This document shows, piece by piece, positions 5,051-5,382 of a stretch of DNA of 5,382 nt. Both the position numbers and the translations under genes were made by a program. The stretch is taken from contig JAWXUD010000053.1 of NCBI GenBank assembly GCA_044432945.1, positions 1-5,382 on the forward strand, written 5' to 3'. The DNA is from JAWXUD01 sp044432945 (GTDB lineage: Bacteria; Cyanobacteriota; Vampirovibrionia; Gastranaerophilales; Gastranaerophilaceae). Below the pieces are notes generated by a model that made no database searches, was not told the origin of the DNA, and worked only from the letters and a program-made list of their open reading frames with translations. How positions within the stretch are numbered: position 1 is the stretch's first letter; each line of letters begins with the position of its first letter.

Positions 5051-5382
5051 TTATCTCACACAACGAGCATTTGTTGCTGAATGAGATTTGAAATTATCAG
5101 TATATTCTGAAGTTTCAGTTGCAAAGCCGTCTGTAAAAGTTGAACTACTTCCAAAAGTTCTTTTATACGCCGTTACATCACCTGATGATTTATTGGACCA
5201 ATATCTCCAGTCACCTATACCACTTGTTGAAAATGTCATTGATAATTCATTACCTTTTGTTTCATTAAATGTAATTCCTGAAGTAATATTAGTAGTATCC
5301 CCAGGTGTGTAATCTAGGTCATATAAATATTGTGTCAAATAAGCAAGTTCTGACAATGTAGGCAACGATTTGCCCGCATCGC
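5051..5382 (-). CDS. C-terminal part of DUF1566/Lcl-like (possibly pilin-like) protein
   Basis: The frame is open to the right edge of the window, reading D-A-G-K-S before L-P-T-L-S-E-L, so this is a fragment of a longer gene whose start lies outside. A TTG at 5365 should not be taken as the start. The fragment of about 110 residues shows the pattern I associate with DUF1566/Lcl C-terminal or FISUMP-type domains: L-P-T-x-x-E-L near its beginning, a W-R-Y-W-S aromatic cluster in the middle and A-R-C-V-R at the very end. It is rich in Ser, Thr, Gly, Asn and aromatic residues, as expected for an exported protein. In Gastranaerophilales such domains often follow a type IV prepilin N-terminus, but that half is not visible here. 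Domain assignment is by motif only. The stop is TAA at 5053-5051. Confidence 0.7.
   Translation of the reverse strand, partial: DAGKSLPTLSELAYLTQYLYDLDYTPGDTTNITSGITFNETKGNELSMTFSTSGIGDWRYWSNKSSGDVTAYKRTFGSSSTFTDGFATETSEYTDNFKSHSATNARCVR

Noticed and set aside
5088..5312. Plus-strand open frame opposite the DUF1566-like fragment
   Set aside because: The minus-strand frame has recognisable domain landmarks and runs through the window edge, whereas this frame has no ribosome binding site or motif.
1..5382. CRISPR array, insertion sequence or prophage signs
   Set aside because: I found no regularly spaced long direct repeats, no transposase or integrase, and no terminal inverted repeats with target duplications. 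The gene content looks like ordinary chromosome.

Overview
The window is AT-rich bacterial DNA, roughly one third G+C by eye, with short intergenic gaps, Shine-Dalgarno sites and rho-independent terminators. My best guess at the source is a non-photosynthetic cyanobacterial relative of the Gastranaerophilales/Melainabacteria type. Three things suggest this: the style of the small proteins (an M-R-I-N-P-I start followed by a T-F-G), the large Ser/Asn-rich TPR protein, and a right-edge fragment ending in a DUF1566/Lcl-like domain. This comes from general familiarity, not from a search.

Layout. Positions 1-300 hold no convincing protein gene, apart from the possible last codons of an upstream + strand gene ending at 24. 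The stretch does hold a G/C hairpin next to an A8 tract and several further inverted repeats, so a small structured RNA is possible. A near-consensus promoter at 298-326 drives a short orphan gene (385-666, 93 aa), which is closed by a textbook terminator at 756-784. This is a self-contained monocistronic unit.

A second promoter (831-867) drives murA (892-2229), which makes the first committed enzyme of peptidoglycan synthesis. The end of murA overlaps the start of a 119-aa protein (2213-2572) by 17 bases. That protein is built from two copies of an R-W-Y-D-x-D-P module. The pair looks like a translationally coupled operon ending at the terminator at 2596-2631.

A 170-base control region then carries three GGTAGAT direct repeats spaced 33 and 31 bases apart, with an imperfect palindrome between the first two. 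It leads into a 578-aa cytoplasmic-type protein (2804-4540) with a Ser/Thr/Asn-rich N-terminal half, an unrecognised central domain and C-terminal TPR repeats. A perfect 18-bp hairpin (4553-4592) separates it from two minus-strand genes: a glyoxalase I-like VOC enzyme (4617-4994) and, upstream of it, the C-terminal part of a secreted or pilin-like protein running off the right edge (5051 to beyond 5382).

The clear metabolic functions are cell-wall precursor synthesis (murA) and probably methylglyoxal detoxification (VOC enzyme). The other genes are uncharacterised as far as I can tell. The most interesting items are the murA-coupled duplicated RWYD protein, the repeat-rich control region before the TPR gene, and the structured non-coding stretch at the left edge. 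I see no complete new multi-gene system here.
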